Below, in pieces: positions 26,999 through 35,256 of a DNA stretch of 64,000 nucleotides (position 1 is the first letter of the stretch; each line of letters starts with the position of its first letter). Below the pieces are notes generated by a model that searched no databases, was not told the DNA's origin, and was given only the letters and a program-made list of their open reading frames with translations. The stretch is from an uncultured Dialister sp. (GTDB taxonomy: Bacteria > Bacillota > Negativicutes > Veillonellales > Dialisteraceae), in the NCBI GenBank assembly GCA_900547785.1, contig URIB01000004.1:54055-118054 (forward strand). Direction: 5' to 3'. The position numbers and the translations under genes were made by a program.

Positions 26999-27694
26999 AT
27001 GTTTGAAGCGATCATAAATTTAATTAAGGAATGGAGCGTGGTAGGAATCTTTCTGCGCTTGACATTGGCGACTGCAGTAGGCGTTATCATCGGACTGGAC
27101 AGAGGTTATAAAAATAAAGGGGCCGGCATAAAGACTCATGCACTGGTTTGTCTTGGTGCTGCGATGTCCATGATCGTTAATGAATATGTTTTTCGTGAAT
27201 TTCCCGGTTCCAATACGGACATCACCCGTATAGGAGCACAGGTCATCAGCGGAATCGGATTTCTGGGAGTCGGTACGATTATGATTACCGGCAGAAATGA
27301 GGTGAAAGGACTTACAACGGCAGCAGGATTATGGGCTTGTGCAGGGATAGGGTTATCGGCAGGGATTGGATTTGCAGAAGGAACGATTTTAGCGCTTGTA
27401 TTTATTATTGTTATTTTAAAAGTGTTGGATCCGCTGGATAAAAAAATGCACAGAAATTCTAAAAACATAGACTTGTACCTTGAGTTTAAAGACGGTGAGG
27501 GGATTCGAAAATTTATAGAAGAGCTTCGAAATAAAAACGTCAATATAGTTGAGTTGGATTTCAGAAAGGACAGGTTGGGACGAAATATACCGATTGCCAC
27601 CGTTTCCGTAAAGCTTCCCTATCATGGGAAAAAGATGGAGTTTAAGGAATGCCTGCGTAATATGGATTTTGTTACTTATTTTGAAGAGGTGTAA
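26999..27694 (+). CDS. MgtC/SapB-family membrane protein
   Basis: The 231-residue protein has four to five membrane segments in the first 140 residues and the MgtC signature (RLTLATAVGVIIGLDRGYKNKGAGIKTHALVCLGAA and, later, RIGAQVISGIGFLGVGTI). A soluble C-terminal domain of about 80 residues follows (DLYLEFKDGEGIRKFIEEL and after), in the place where MgtC carries an ACT-like fold. MgtC proteins act in adaptation to low Mg2+ and inhibit F-ATPase in pathogens; the role in this organism is unknown. A TGC-TATGAT extended -10 lies at 26943-26951. Confidence 0.9.
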   Translation: MFEAIINLIKEWSVVGIFLRLTLATAVGVIIGLDRGYKNKGAGIKTHALVCLGAAMSMIVNEYVFREFPGSNTDITRIGAQVISGIGFLGVGTIMITGRNEVKGLTTAAGLWACAGIGLSAGIGFAEGTILALVFIIVILKVLDPLDKKMHRNSKNIDLYLEFKDGEGIRKFIEELRNKNVNIVELDFRKDRLGRNIPIATVSVKLPYHGKKMEFKECLRNMDFVTYFEEV

Positions 27695-27703
27695 TATAAA
27701 ATA

Positions 27704-27731
27704 TTGACAGAACTGAAAAAAGGTGTATCAT
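27704..27731 (+). promoter_or_regulatory. Promoter of the thrS T-box transcript
   Basis: TTGACA (27704-27709), a 16-base spacer and TATCAT (27726-27731). Confidence 0.6.
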
Positions 27732-27739
27732 AACAAATA

Positions 27740-27970
27740 TAAATGTAAAGACAGAGACAAGGCGTATTCATTTTTCATTTAAGAGAATCCGTGGCCGGTG
27801 TAAACGGATATGAGGATGCGTGCGTTACCACTCTTGAACAGGAAAACGGAAAAAAAGTATGTTTTCACGATTTGGCATCGTTATAAGTCAATCAAGTGGA
27901 GCAATGCTCTGATTTGGGTGGAACCGCGGAATCAAACTTTCGTCCCTTAGGGATGAAAGTTTTTTATTTT
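27740..27970 (+). ncRNA. T-box leader of thrS
   Basis: The T-box consensus TGGGTGGAACCGCGG is at 27915-27929. It is followed by a terminator with stem ACTTTCGTCCC (27936-27946) / GGGATGAAAGT (27950-27960) and a T-run. The preceding ~170 bases would form Stem I-III. A possible Thr specifier ACC lies at 27827-27829, within TGCGTTACCACTC, but its place in the Stem I internal loop was not folded out. Uncharged tRNA-Thr would stabilise the antiterminator and raise thrS expression. Confidence 0.95.
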
Positions 27971-28027
27971 TAATTATGAGATGTATTCCCGAGTATGGGT
28001 TTATCTCCGGAAAGAAAAGAGGATATT

Positions 28028-29935
28028 ATGATAAAAATCAGATTGAAAGATGGGAAAGAATTAGAATTTGAAAAGCCGATTCCTTTATTTGAAGCGGTTA
28101 AACGCATGTCCAACAGTTTGGCAAAAGACGCTGTAGTAGCAAAGGTTGATGGTGAAATTACCGATCTTCGTGAAAATATTGCAGAGGGTACACAAGTCGA
28201 GTTTTTTACAAAAGAGGATCAAGAAGGGCTGATGACATTACGCCATAGTGCGGCACACGTGATGGCACAAGCGATACAACACTTATATCCGGGAACAAAA
28301 TTTGCCATTGGTCCTGCTATTGAAGATGGATTTTATTATGATATAGAATCGGAACATATATTTAGCCAAGATGATTTTGCGGCTATAGAAAAAGAAATGA
28401 TGAAGATTTGTAAAGAAAATCTTCCTATTGAGAAAAAGGTATTAACCAGGGAAGAGGCTCTGTCTCTTTTTAAAGAAAAAAATCAGACATACAAGGTTAT
28501 ACTTATTCAGGATTTACCTGAAGACGCGGTAATCTCCACATACAGCCAGGGGGATTTTATTGATTTATGCAGAGGACCGCATATCCGCTCTACCGGAAAA
28601 TTAAAGACATTTAAGCTTATGACTGTGGCAGGAGCCTATTGGCGCGGTGATGAAAAGAATAAAATGCTTCAGCGAATTTATGCGACCGCATTCTTCAACA
28701 AAGAAGAACTGGAACATTTCTTATTTGTCAGAGCGGAAGCGGAGAAACGGGATCATAGAAAGTTGGGAAAGCAATTAGACCTGTTTTCATTTCATGAAGA
28801 AGGACCGGGATTTCCTTTCTTTCATCCCAAGGGGATGGTTGTCCGCAACCAGTTGATGGAGTATGAAAGAGAGTTATTTACCGAGTTTGATTATGAAGAA
28901 ATTATGACTCCCATTATTCTTTCCAAGAATCTTTGGCTGCAATCCGGACATTGGGATCATTATAAAGAAAATATGTATCTGACAGAAATTGATGAGGAAG
29001 AATATGCAATAAAGCCGATGAATTGTCCGGGAGGAATTCTTTATTATAAGACTCGGCAGCATTCCTATAGAGAATTGCCTAAGCGTGTAGGGGAGTTTGG
29101 GATTGTACACCGGCATGAGCTTCATGGGGCTTTGCATGGCTTATTTAGAGTACGAGTGTTTACGCAAGATGATGCACATATATTTATGACGCAAGAGCAA
29201 ATGAAAGATGAAGTTATTAAGACCATGGAAATGTATAGAAAGCTTTATAGTGTCTTTGGTCTTGAATATCATGTGGAACTTTCGACTCGTCCGGAAGACT
29301 CAATGGGATCAGATGAGCTTTGGGAAATTTCTACCAATGCACTTAAGGATGCAATTGAGTCGGCAAAAGTTCCTTATATAGTTAATGAGGGTGACGGCGC
29401 TTTTTATGGACCGAAACTTGATTTTCATATTAAAGACTGCTTGGGGCGCACATGGCAGTGTGGCACGATACAGATGGATATGCAGCTCCCGGAACGCTTT
29501 GATGTTAATTATATCGGTGAGGATGGGGAAAAGCATCGTGCAGTGATGCTTCATCGTGCAGGATACGGTTCACTGGAAAGATTTATCGGTATTTTAATTG
29601 AACATTTTGCCGGAGCGTTCCCGACCTGGATAGCGCCGGTACAAGTAAAAATCATTCCAGTGACAGAGAAACATTTATCATATGCAAAATCGGTATCAGA
29701 AGCATTAAAAGGATCTCATATCCGTGTGGAAGTTGAAGATGGCAATGATACGTTGGGATATAAAATCAGAAAAGCGCAATTGGAAAAAGTACCCTATATG
29801 CTTGTGGTAGGAGATAAAGAAATGCAATCCCATACCGTTTCAATCCGCAGCCGGAAAAATGGAGATGAAGGGGCTTTATCATTAGCTATGTTTATTGCTA
29901 ATTTAATTCGTGAGATCAAGAGCAGAGATTATTAA
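28028..29935 (+). CDS. thrS: Threonyl-tRNA synthetase
   Basis: This class II synthetase of 635 residues starts at ATG 28028, after AGAGG; an in-frame upstream codon at 27995 lies too close to the terminator. An N-terminal TGS domain (IKIRLKDGKELEF) comes first. The editing domain follows, with RHSAAHVMAQAI (about 72-83) and DLCRGPHI (about 180). Next is the catalytic core, with MNCPGG near 335, RVFTQDDAHIF and GTIQMDMQLPERF. The C-terminal anticodon-binding domain starts at about PVQVKIIPVTEKH. It is controlled by the T-box upstream. A HutP-family gene begins one base after its stop. Confidence 0.97.
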   Translation: MIKIRLKDGKELEFEKPIPLFEAVKRMSNSLAKDAVVAKVDGEITDLRENIAEGTQVEFFTKEDQEGLMTLRHSAAHVMAQAIQHLYPGTKFAIGPAIEDGFYYDIESEHIFSQDDFAAIEKEMMKICKENLPIEKKVLTREEALSLFKEKNQTYKVILIQDLPEDAVISTYSQGDFIDLCRGPHIRSTGKLKTFKLMTVAGAYWRGDEKNKMLQRIYATAFFNKEELEHFLFVRAEAEKRDHRKLGKQLDLFSFHEEGPGFPFFHPKGMVVRNQLMEYERELFTEFDYEEIMTPIILSKNLWLQSGHWDHYKENMYLTEIDEEEYAIKPMNCPGGILYYKTRQHSYRELPKRVGEFGIVHRHELHGALHGLFRVRVFTQDDAHIFMTQEQMKDEVIKTMEMYRKLYSVFGLEYHVELSTRPEDSMGSDELWEISTNALKDAIESAKVPYIVNEGDGAFYGPKLDFHIKDCLGRTWQCGTIQMDMQLPERFDVNYIGEDGEKHRAVMLHRAGYGSLERFIGILIEHFAGAFPTWIAPVQVKIIPVTEKHLSYAKSVSEALKGSHIRVEVEDGNDTLGYKIRKAQLEKVPYMLVVGDKEMQSHTVSIRSRKNGDEGALSLAMFIANLIREIKSRDY

Positions 29936-29936
29936 T

Positions 29937-30377
29937 ATGGCAAGAGAATATCAAAGCGGTGACGTCGGGCGTGCAGCGCTGCGTATGGCACTTTCTGAAA
30001 CAAGAGCGGATGAAAACAAATTAAAAGAAGAACTGGCGGAGCTGGAAATACGAGCTGTAGCCGTTAATTTTGGGGGTAAATTTTTAGAAGTTCTTCCTAA
30101 AATTTATGAATCGGCAATTGTAGCCGCCCAAAGGCAGCTCGTAATCAGCGATACCCATGTCGGAGACGGATCCGTTTTGGGTGCCGTGGAATCGGCTATT
30201 GAGCAAATTAAACTCAAGGCGATCGGAATGAATGTAGGCGGAAAAATAGGGATTGCCCGCTGGAAAGAACACCTCTGTGTTGCTGTTTATGTGGGAGTCG
30301 GTGTACTGCATTTTAATGAGGTGGCCGTCGGTATGGCTCATCGGGTTTTGCGTGACGATATTCCGGAAAAGAAATAA
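29937..30377 (+). CDS. HutP-family protein
   Basis: The 146-residue product resembles HutP, the histidine- and Mg2+-dependent RNA-binding antiterminator of the Bacillus hut operon, in length and in C-terminal pattern. The shared blocks are an early GRAALRMAL helix, a middle SDTHVGDGSVLGAVESAI segment where HutP has its metal/His-binding histidines, and IARWKEHLCVAVYVGVGV...NEVAVGMAHRVL, which mirrors the HutP C-terminal strand-helix end. By eye only some of the ligand histidines known in HutP line up. It starts one base after thrS and is followed by the infC leader. There are no hut genes in the window. Target RNA and effector are unknown. Confidence 0.72.
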   Translation: MAREYQSGDVGRAALRMALSETRADENKLKEELAELEIRAVAVNFGGKFLEVLPKIYESAIVAAQRQLVISDTHVGDGSVLGAVESAIEQIKLKAIGMNVGGKIGIARWKEHLCVAVYVGVGVLHFNEVAVGMAHRVLRDDIPEKK

Positions 30378-30398
30378 AATCATTAATAGATGTGGTGT

Positions 30399-30427
30399 TT
30401 GACAAAATATAATAGATAAGGTAACAT
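30399..30427 (+). promoter_or_regulatory. Sigma-A promoter of infC-rpmI-rplT
   Basis: TTGACA (30399-30404), 17-base spacer, TAACAT (30422-30427). Confidence 0.75.
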
Positions 30428-30439
30428 ATATGGCATGAT

Positions 30440-30540
30440 TGATTGCAAGCAGAAGTCATCCGCTTCTCACCTTACAAGGCGAAAGCTACTAAGGTTTTGT
30501 AGGAACTTTTAAAGCGGACGGTGTATGCTGTCCGCTTTTC
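30440..30540 (+). ncRNA. infC operon leader (L20/IF3-type) with attenuator hairpin
   Basis: This untranslated leader of about 140 bases contains AGAAGTCATCCGCTTCTCACC and an adjacent TACAAGGCG-containing stretch, the pattern of L20-type leaders before infC in Firmicutes. It ends in a strong stem AAAGCGGAC (30511-30519) / GTCCGCTTT (30530-30538) followed by a short T-run. The stem is a candidate attenuator responding to L20. The family match is by recognition of the layout, not by a covariance search. Confidence 0.6.
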
Positions 30541-30575
30541 ACTTGCAGCACATACATTTTGAGGAGGTGAATAGA

Positions 30576-31085
30576 ATAGCAAAGGAACTTAGTATCAATG
30601 AAGAAATTCGTGCAAAAGAAGTACGAGTTGTCAGCGATACAAACGAACAGCTGGGGATCATGGCTCTTCGGGATGCAATTCGTGCAGCTGAAGAGCAGGG
30701 GCTTGATCTCGTAGAGGTGGCACCGAACGGACGTCCGCCGGTATGCCGTATTATGAATTACGGCAAGTATAGATACGAGCAACAAAAGCGAGACAAAGAA
30801 GCAAAGAAAAAGCAGAAAGTTTTCCAGTTAAAAGAAGTTAAACTTCGTCCCAATATTGAAGATCATGATTTCTATGTCAAATTAAAAAATGCACAGCGAT
30901 TTTTAAATGACGGAAATAAAGTCAAAGTGACCATCATGTTCCGGGGCAGAGAAATGACACATCCCGAACTGGGAGAAGAAGTGCTTGAGCGGTTTGCAAA
31001 AGAACTGGGAGATTTGATTATCCGTGAAAAACCGCCCAAGTTGGAAGGACGCAATATGACCATGGTCATTGGTCCAAAATCATAA
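30576..31085 (+). CDS. infC: Translation initiation factor IF-3, ATA start
   Basis: The product is 169 residues from ATA at 30576, the normal IF-3 length. Family landmarks are SINEEIRAKEVRVV at the N-terminus, then LGIMALRDAI, LDLVEVAPNGRPPVCRIMNYGKYRYE (N-domain end and linker), KEVKLRPNIEDHDFYVKLKNAQRFL and VTIMFRGREMTHPELG (C-domain). A strong GAGGAGGTGA at 30561-30570 sets the start. The ATG at 30525 lies inside the attenuator hairpin, and the GTG at 30567 lies inside the Shine-Dalgarno itself. A non-standard start fits IF-3 autoregulation by start-codon discrimination. Confidence 0.93.
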   Translation: MAKELSINEEIRAKEVRVVSDTNEQLGIMALRDAIRAAEEQGLDLVEVAPNGRPPVCRIMNYGKYRYEQQKRDKEAKKKQKVFQLKEVKLRPNIEDHDFYVKLKNAQRFLNDGNKVKVTIMFRGREMTHPELGEEVLERFAKELGDLIIREKPPKLEGRNMTMVIGPKS

Positions 31086-31101
31086 TAAAGGAGAAAATTA
31101 A

Positions 31102-31299
31102 ATGCCGAAAATGAAAACCCGCCGCGCAGCGGCAAAACGTTTTACTGAGACCGGCTCAGGCCAGTTTAAAAGAAACAAGGCTTTCAAAAGCCATATCTTA
31201 GAAAAGAAGTCTCCGAAAAGAAAAAGAAATTTCAGAAAAGCAGCATTGGTATCCAAAGCTGATTACAAACGTGTAGCAAGATTGCTGCCGAACGGCTAA
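31102..31299 (+). CDS. rpmI: 50S ribosomal protein bL35
   Basis: This is a very basic 65-residue protein with the L35 pattern [14 protein letters not shown], then [20 protein letters not shown] and a closing VARLLP. It is assembled into the large subunit. AAAGGAG at 31087-31093 precedes the ATG. Second gene of infC-rpmI-rplT. Confidence 0.98.
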   Translation: MPKMKTRRAAAKRFTETGSGQFKRNKAFKSHILEKKSPKRKRNFRKAALVSKADYKRVARLLPNG

Positions 31300-31317
31300 T
31301 AAGGAGGAACTGAGAGA

Positions 31318-31668
31318 ATGGCAAGAGTAAAAGCCGGTGTCACCGCACACGCAAGACATAAAAAAATTATAAAAATGGCGAAAGGCTACAGAGGTGCCCG
31401 CCATGCCCAATTTAAAAAAGCGAACGAATTAGTAATGAAAGCGCTCTATTATGCAAGAAGAGATCGTAGAGCAAAAAAGAGAGAATTTCGTAAACTTTGG
31501 ATTATTCGTATCAATGCGGCAGCACGCATGAACGGACTGACATATAGCCGGCTGATTGCAGGCTTGGCAAAGGCAGGCATTGAAGTCAATCGTAAAATGC
31601 TGTCGGAAATGGCAATTCATGATCCGGCAGGATTTACGAAGATTTGTGAAACCGCTAAAAATGTATAA
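31318..31668 (+). CDS. rplT: 50S ribosomal protein bL20
   Basis: This 116-residue early-assembly large-subunit protein shows [20 protein letters not shown] at the start, [20 protein letters not shown], and [27 protein letters not shown] precedes the ATG. In Firmicutes L20 also represses its own operon through the infC leader, and such a leader is present here. A strong terminator follows. Confidence 0.98.
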   Translation: MARVKAGVTAHARHKKIIKMAKGYRGARHAQFKKANELVMKALYYARRDRRAKKREFRKLWIIRINAAARMNGLTYSRLIAGLAKAGIEVNRKMLSEMAIHDPAGFTKICETAKNV

Positions 31669-31679
31669 TAAAATACTAT

Positions 31680-31716
31680 AAAACACCGTCCCTTATGAAA
31701 AAGGGACGGTGTTTTA
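31680..31716. terminator. Terminator of the infC operon (bidirectional)
   Basis: Perfect 15-bp stem AAAACACCGTCCCTT (31680-31694) / AAGGGACGGTGTTTT (31701-31715). It lies between convergent rplT and the FAH-family gene. Confidence 0.9.
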
Positions 31717-31765
31717 TAGTGCTTGTGAAGTTTAAACATATTGTATACATTCTTGTTATGGAATT

Positions 31766-32656
31766 TTACTTCACTATATTTTTTAATGTTCCAATCGGAT
31801 CAATGGTGATTTCTACCACATCGCCTTTTTGTAAAAAGGCAGGCGGATTCAATCCCATGCCGACACCTTGAGGGGTTCCCGTTGCAATGATATCACCGGG
31901 GAGAAGGGTTATTCCTTCCGATAGGATTGAAATAATTTTTGGAATAGAAAAAATCAGGTCAGAAGTGTAACCCTCCTGTCGGAGCACTTGATTGATTTTT
32001 GTGTGAATTGTAAATGACATGGATCGGTGACCGACGAGAATGGTGGGACCGATGGGGCAAAAAGTGTCTAGGCTTTTTCCTTTGAACCATTGTTCATGGG
32101 ATTTTTGCAAATCCCGAGCTGTTACATCATTGATTATGGTGTAGCCATATATATGTTGGGAGGCATCTTCTTCAGGAATATTACAACCTTGTTTTCCTAT
32201 AATGACGGCCAATTCACCTTCGTAATCTACCTGAGATGTGATTTCCGGATGAGAATCAATTGATTCATTGGGCCCGATAACGGAAGTGGTGGCTTTTGTA
32301 AAGAATACCGGTGTGGCAGGATTTTTTGCAGTAGCGTCGTTTTCAAATTCTGCAACATGTGCCCGATAATTTTTTCCTACACAAAAAATATTTCTTTTCG
32401 GCTGGTAGGGAGTCGTAATTTCTACTTCTGAAATGGGGATAGGCGGTAGAGCATGGTTATTTTTTTCAAGTTCTACAATTTCAGATAAATTTAAAAGTCC
32501 GTATTCACCGCACGCAATAAATTCATCCAAGGTACCAGCAAGAGGGATAAAATAAATTTCTTCCATATCGGAGGCGGAATATATATAAGTTCCGTCTGCC
32601 GATAAAATACCCCATTGACGAAGACCATGATAATTATAGGAAATGAGCCGTTGCAT
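31766..32656 (-). CDS. Fumarylacetoacetate hydrolase (FAH) family protein
   Basis: The 296-residue protein has a short N-terminal domain followed by the FAH catalytic fold. Visible landmarks are NIFCVGKNYRAHVAEF near residue 91, metal-binding glutamates in the DYEGELAVIIGK segment near 148-159, NDVTARDLQ near 180, and the C-terminal LLPGDIIATGTPQGVGMG. Family members are Mg-dependent hydrolases, decarboxylases or isomerases acting on 2-oxo acid-type compounds, or acylpyruvases. The substrate cannot be fixed from sequence. It is monocistronic with its own extended -10 promoter. Confidence 0.88.
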   Translation of the reverse strand: MQRLISYNYHGLRQWGILSADGTYIYSASDMEEIYFIPLAGTLDEFIACGEYGLLNLSEIVELEKNNHALPPIPISEVEITTPYQPKRNIFCVGKNYRAHVAEFENDATAKNPATPVFFTKATTSVIGPNESIDSHPEITSQVDYEGELAVIIGKQGCNIPEEDASQHIYGYTIINDVTARDLQKSHEQWFKGKSLDTFCPIGPTILVGHRSMSFTIHTKINQVLRQEGYTSDLIFSIPKIISILSEGITLLPGDIIATGTPQGVGMGLNPPAFLQKGDVVEITIDPIGTLKNIVK

Positions 32657-32686
32657 AAAAACACCTCTTTCTTCTGATTTTAAAAC

Positions 32687-32696
32687 ATTATACCAT
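32687..32696 (-). promoter_or_regulatory. Extended -10 promoter for the FAH-family gene
   Basis: On the minus strand ATGGTATAAT gives TGG-TATAAT, about 30 bases upstream of the ATG. Confidence 0.6.
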
Positions 32697-32810
32697 GGTC
32701 TTTCTTAGTTAAGTGGATCCTGTTTTATAAAGAATGTGTATTGTGTTAAAATAATTTAAAATGATACATGAAAATGAAATATTTTTCTATAGAAAATAGT
32801 GAGGTAGAGT

Positions 32811-34481
32811 ATGGAACAGAACAGAGCGGCTGCTAATTTTATTGAAGTTGAAATGAATAAAGATATTGAAAACAGTGTATATGCCGATAACTGCGTTTTA
32901 ACCCGTTTTCCTCCGGAACCTAACGGATATCTGCATATCGGGCACGTAAAAAGCATTTGTCTTAATTTCGGCTTGGGTGAAAAATATCATGGAGAAACAA
33001 ATATAAGATTTGATGATACCAACCCTACGAAAGAAGAGGTGGAGTATGTCAATTCGATTTTATCAGATGTAAAATGGCTGGGATTTAAGTGGAAAGATCC
33101 GGTTCACTATGCATCAGACTATTTTCCTCAGCTTTTTGAATTTGCGTGTAAATTAATTGAGATGGGACTGGCATATGTAGATGACCAGACAAGTGAAGAA
33201 ATACGAGATACCCGGGGTGATTTTTCCCATCCGGGAACAGAAAGTCCGTGGAGAAACAGAAGTATTGAAGAGAATTTGAAATTGTTTCATGAAATGAAAG
33301 AGGGGAAATATAAGGATGGAGAAAAGGTCCTTCGTGCAAAAATTGATATGGCATCTCCTAATGTAGTTATGCGTGATCCGGTTATTTACCGGATTCTTCA
33401 TGCAACACATCATAGAACAGGCAACGAATGGTGTATTTATCCGCTATACGATTTTGCACATCCGCTGTCAGATGCTATTGAGGGAATTACACATTCAATC
33501 TGTACTTTGGAATTTGAAGAAAGAAGACCGCTTTATAATTGGTGTCTGCAGGCGTTTGACGGGGATGAAAAGCCAAGGCAAATAGAGTTTGCCCGTCTGA
33601 ACGTAAGCACAATGATTACAAGTAAGCGCAAATTGAGAAAGATGGTGGAATCCGGTGTTGTTTCCGGATGGGACGATCCCCGTATGCCGACGATAAGCGG
33701 AATAAGAAGAAGAGGATACACACCGTCATCCTTGCGGAGATTTTGTGAACTTATCGGTGTAGCAAAGTCCGATAATGTTGTGGACATTTCTTTTTTAGAA
33801 TATTGTATTCGTGAGGATTTAAAGGCAAAAGTGCCCCGAATTATGGCCGTTATCGACCCGGTAAAGGTGGTTCTCACGAACTATCCGGAAGATAAAATAG
33901 AATATGTGACTGTAGAAAACAATCCGGAAGATGAATCTATGGGTTCGCGGGACGTTCCGTTCGGCAGAAATATTTACATAGAGCGGGAAGATTTTATGGA
34001 AAATCCTGCAAAAAAATTCTTCCGTATGACGCCAGGAAAGGAAGTGCGTTTAAAAGGCGCTTATATTGTTCGTTGTGATGAAGTAATCAAAGATGAAAAA
34101 GAAGAAATCAAGGAAATTCATTGCACTGTAGATTTTGATACGAGAAGTGGAACGCCCGGTGCAGATAGAAAAGTCAAGGGGACACTTCACTGGGTTTGTG
34201 CAGATACGGCTGTAAATATAACCAGTCGATTATATGATTATCTGATTGATCCGGATGATCAAGATGACGGGAAAGATTTTATGGAAAAAATCAACACGAA
34301 TTCATTGAGTATTTTTGAAGGAAAAGCAGAGCCAGCCATAAAAAAATATAAAATAGGAGATCGTTTTCAATTTTTACGAAAAGGATACTTCATTATTGAT
34401 CAAGACAGTTCTGACGAGTGCTTAGTTTGTAACCGGATTGTAGGATTGCGTGATACATGGGCAAAGTTGCAAAAAAAATAA
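32811..34481 (+). CDS. glnS: Glutaminyl-tRNA synthetase
   Basis: This class I synthetase of 556 residues has RFPPEPNGYLHIGHVKS near residues 28-44 (HIGH), RFDDTNPTKEE near 65, and the KMSKS-equivalent STMITSKRKLRKMV near 266. The C-terminal beta-barrel anticodon-binding region covers about residue 340-550 and includes ADRKVKGTLHWV. GlnRS, as opposed to the GatCAB route, is unusual in Firmicutes and usual in Gram-negatives. It is followed 10 bases later by an exported protein of unknown function. Confidence 0.96.
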   Translation: MEQNRAAANFIEVEMNKDIENSVYADNCVLTRFPPEPNGYLHIGHVKSICLNFGLGEKYHGETNIRFDDTNPTKEEVEYVNSILSDVKWLGFKWKDPVHYASDYFPQLFEFACKLIEMGLAYVDDQTSEEIRDTRGDFSHPGTESPWRNRSIEENLKLFHEMKEGKYKDGEKVLRAKIDMASPNVVMRDPVIYRILHATHHRTGNEWCIYPLYDFAHPLSDAIEGITHSICTLEFEERRPLYNWCLQAFDGDEKPRQIEFARLNVSTMITSKRKLRKMVESGVVSGWDDPRMPTISGIRRRGYTPSSLRRFCELIGVAKSDNVVDISFLEYCIREDLKAKVPRIMAVIDPVKVVLTNYPEDKIEYVTVENNPEDESMGSRDVPFGRNIYIEREDFMENPAKKFFRMTPGKEVRLKGAYIVRCDEVIKDEKEEIKEIHCTVDFDTRSGTPGADRKVKGTLHWVCADTAVNITSRLYDYLIDPDDQDDGKDFMEKINTNSLSIFEGKAEPAIKKYKIGDRFQFLRKGYFIIDQDSSDECLVCNRIVGLRDTWAKLQKK

Positions 34482-34491
34482 GGAAAGCGGT

Positions 34492-35172
34492 ATGAAAAAT
34501 AAAATAAAAAGATTATTTTTGTGTCTGGTTATGTTTTCAGGAATAATGAATGTTTCGACGGCAAGGGATGAGTGGTATTTTCCGGGGATTGGAGAGATGG
34601 AAGTACCTGAATTTATTTCCGTTGAAGAGGGGAGGCAGGAAGCACTGCCTTTCATGAAAGATGGAGGTATCCGTTTATATTTTACTCGACAAGGCGCGAC
34701 AGACGGGCACTACTATACGCTGTCGTACACAAACCCTCCTGATTTTTCTTATGGATGGGCGACCAGTCAAAGACTGGGATCTCCATATTTACTGGAAATC
34801 GGGAAATCATCCTATCGAAACAAACCTGTCTATGAGCAAATGGACCTGATTGCTGAATATTTGAATACACAATTGAGTGCCAAAGGCGCGGTTTTCGAAG
34901 GAGATTTGCCTCTGCTTCGTCATGAGAGGGGAAAGAATCATTATTGGGAAGGGAAATTCATTCTTGACAGAAGAGAACGAAATATCACTTATCACACAAA
35001 TTACATTGTTATATTGGAAAATGACGGGTATTTTATTACTTTAGGGATAATCAGTTCCGATGGGGAACAGAAAAAATTTACGGATGCTTTGTATGATATG
35101 GTAAAGAACAGAAAAGACCGTAAAGATAAGCGGGTTTTGCAAATAAAAGATAAGACTGAAAAGCAAAAATAA
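34492..35172 (+). CDS. Exported protein of unknown function
   Basis: From ATG 34492 (AGGAAAG upstream) the product is 226 residues. It opens with a signal peptide: Lys-rich KNKIKR, a hydrophobic core LFLCLVMFSGIMNV, and likely cleavage after STA. The mature part has many Tyr, Trp and charged residues (DEWYFPGIGEMEVPEF, LYFTRQGATDGHYYTLSY) and a very basic end rich in KDR repeats. I do not recognise the family. It lies 10 bases after glnS, so it is probably co-transcribed, but a functional link is not evident. Confidence 0.7.
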   Translation: MKNKIKRLFLCLVMFSGIMNVSTARDEWYFPGIGEMEVPEFISVEEGRQEALPFMKDGGIRLYFTRQGATDGHYYTLSYTNPPDFSYGWATSQRLGSPYLLEIGKSSYRNKPVYEQMDLIAEYLNTQLSAKGAVFEGDLPLLRHERGKNHYWEGKFILDRRERNITYHTNYIVILENDGYFITLGIISSDGEQKKFTDALYDMVKNRKDRKDKRVLQIKDKTEKQK

Positions 35173-35185
35173 AATAAATATCAAA

Positions 35186-35214
35186 TTGACAAGGCATTAG
35201 GAGATAGGTAATAT
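35186..35214 (+). promoter_or_regulatory. Strong sigma-A promoter for the first flavodoxin
   Basis: TTGACA (35186-35191), exactly 17 bases, TAATAT (35209-35214). About 30 bases of leader and GGAGGA precede the ATG. Confidence 0.8.
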
Positions 35215-35256
35215 AAAGGCGTAGTATAATAACCGATTTTATAGGAGGATTTTCAA

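Noticed and set aside
30525..30575. ATG at 30525 as the infC start.
   Set aside because: It sits inside the loop of the attenuator hairpin, lacks a ribosome site, and would add 17 residues not found in IF-3.
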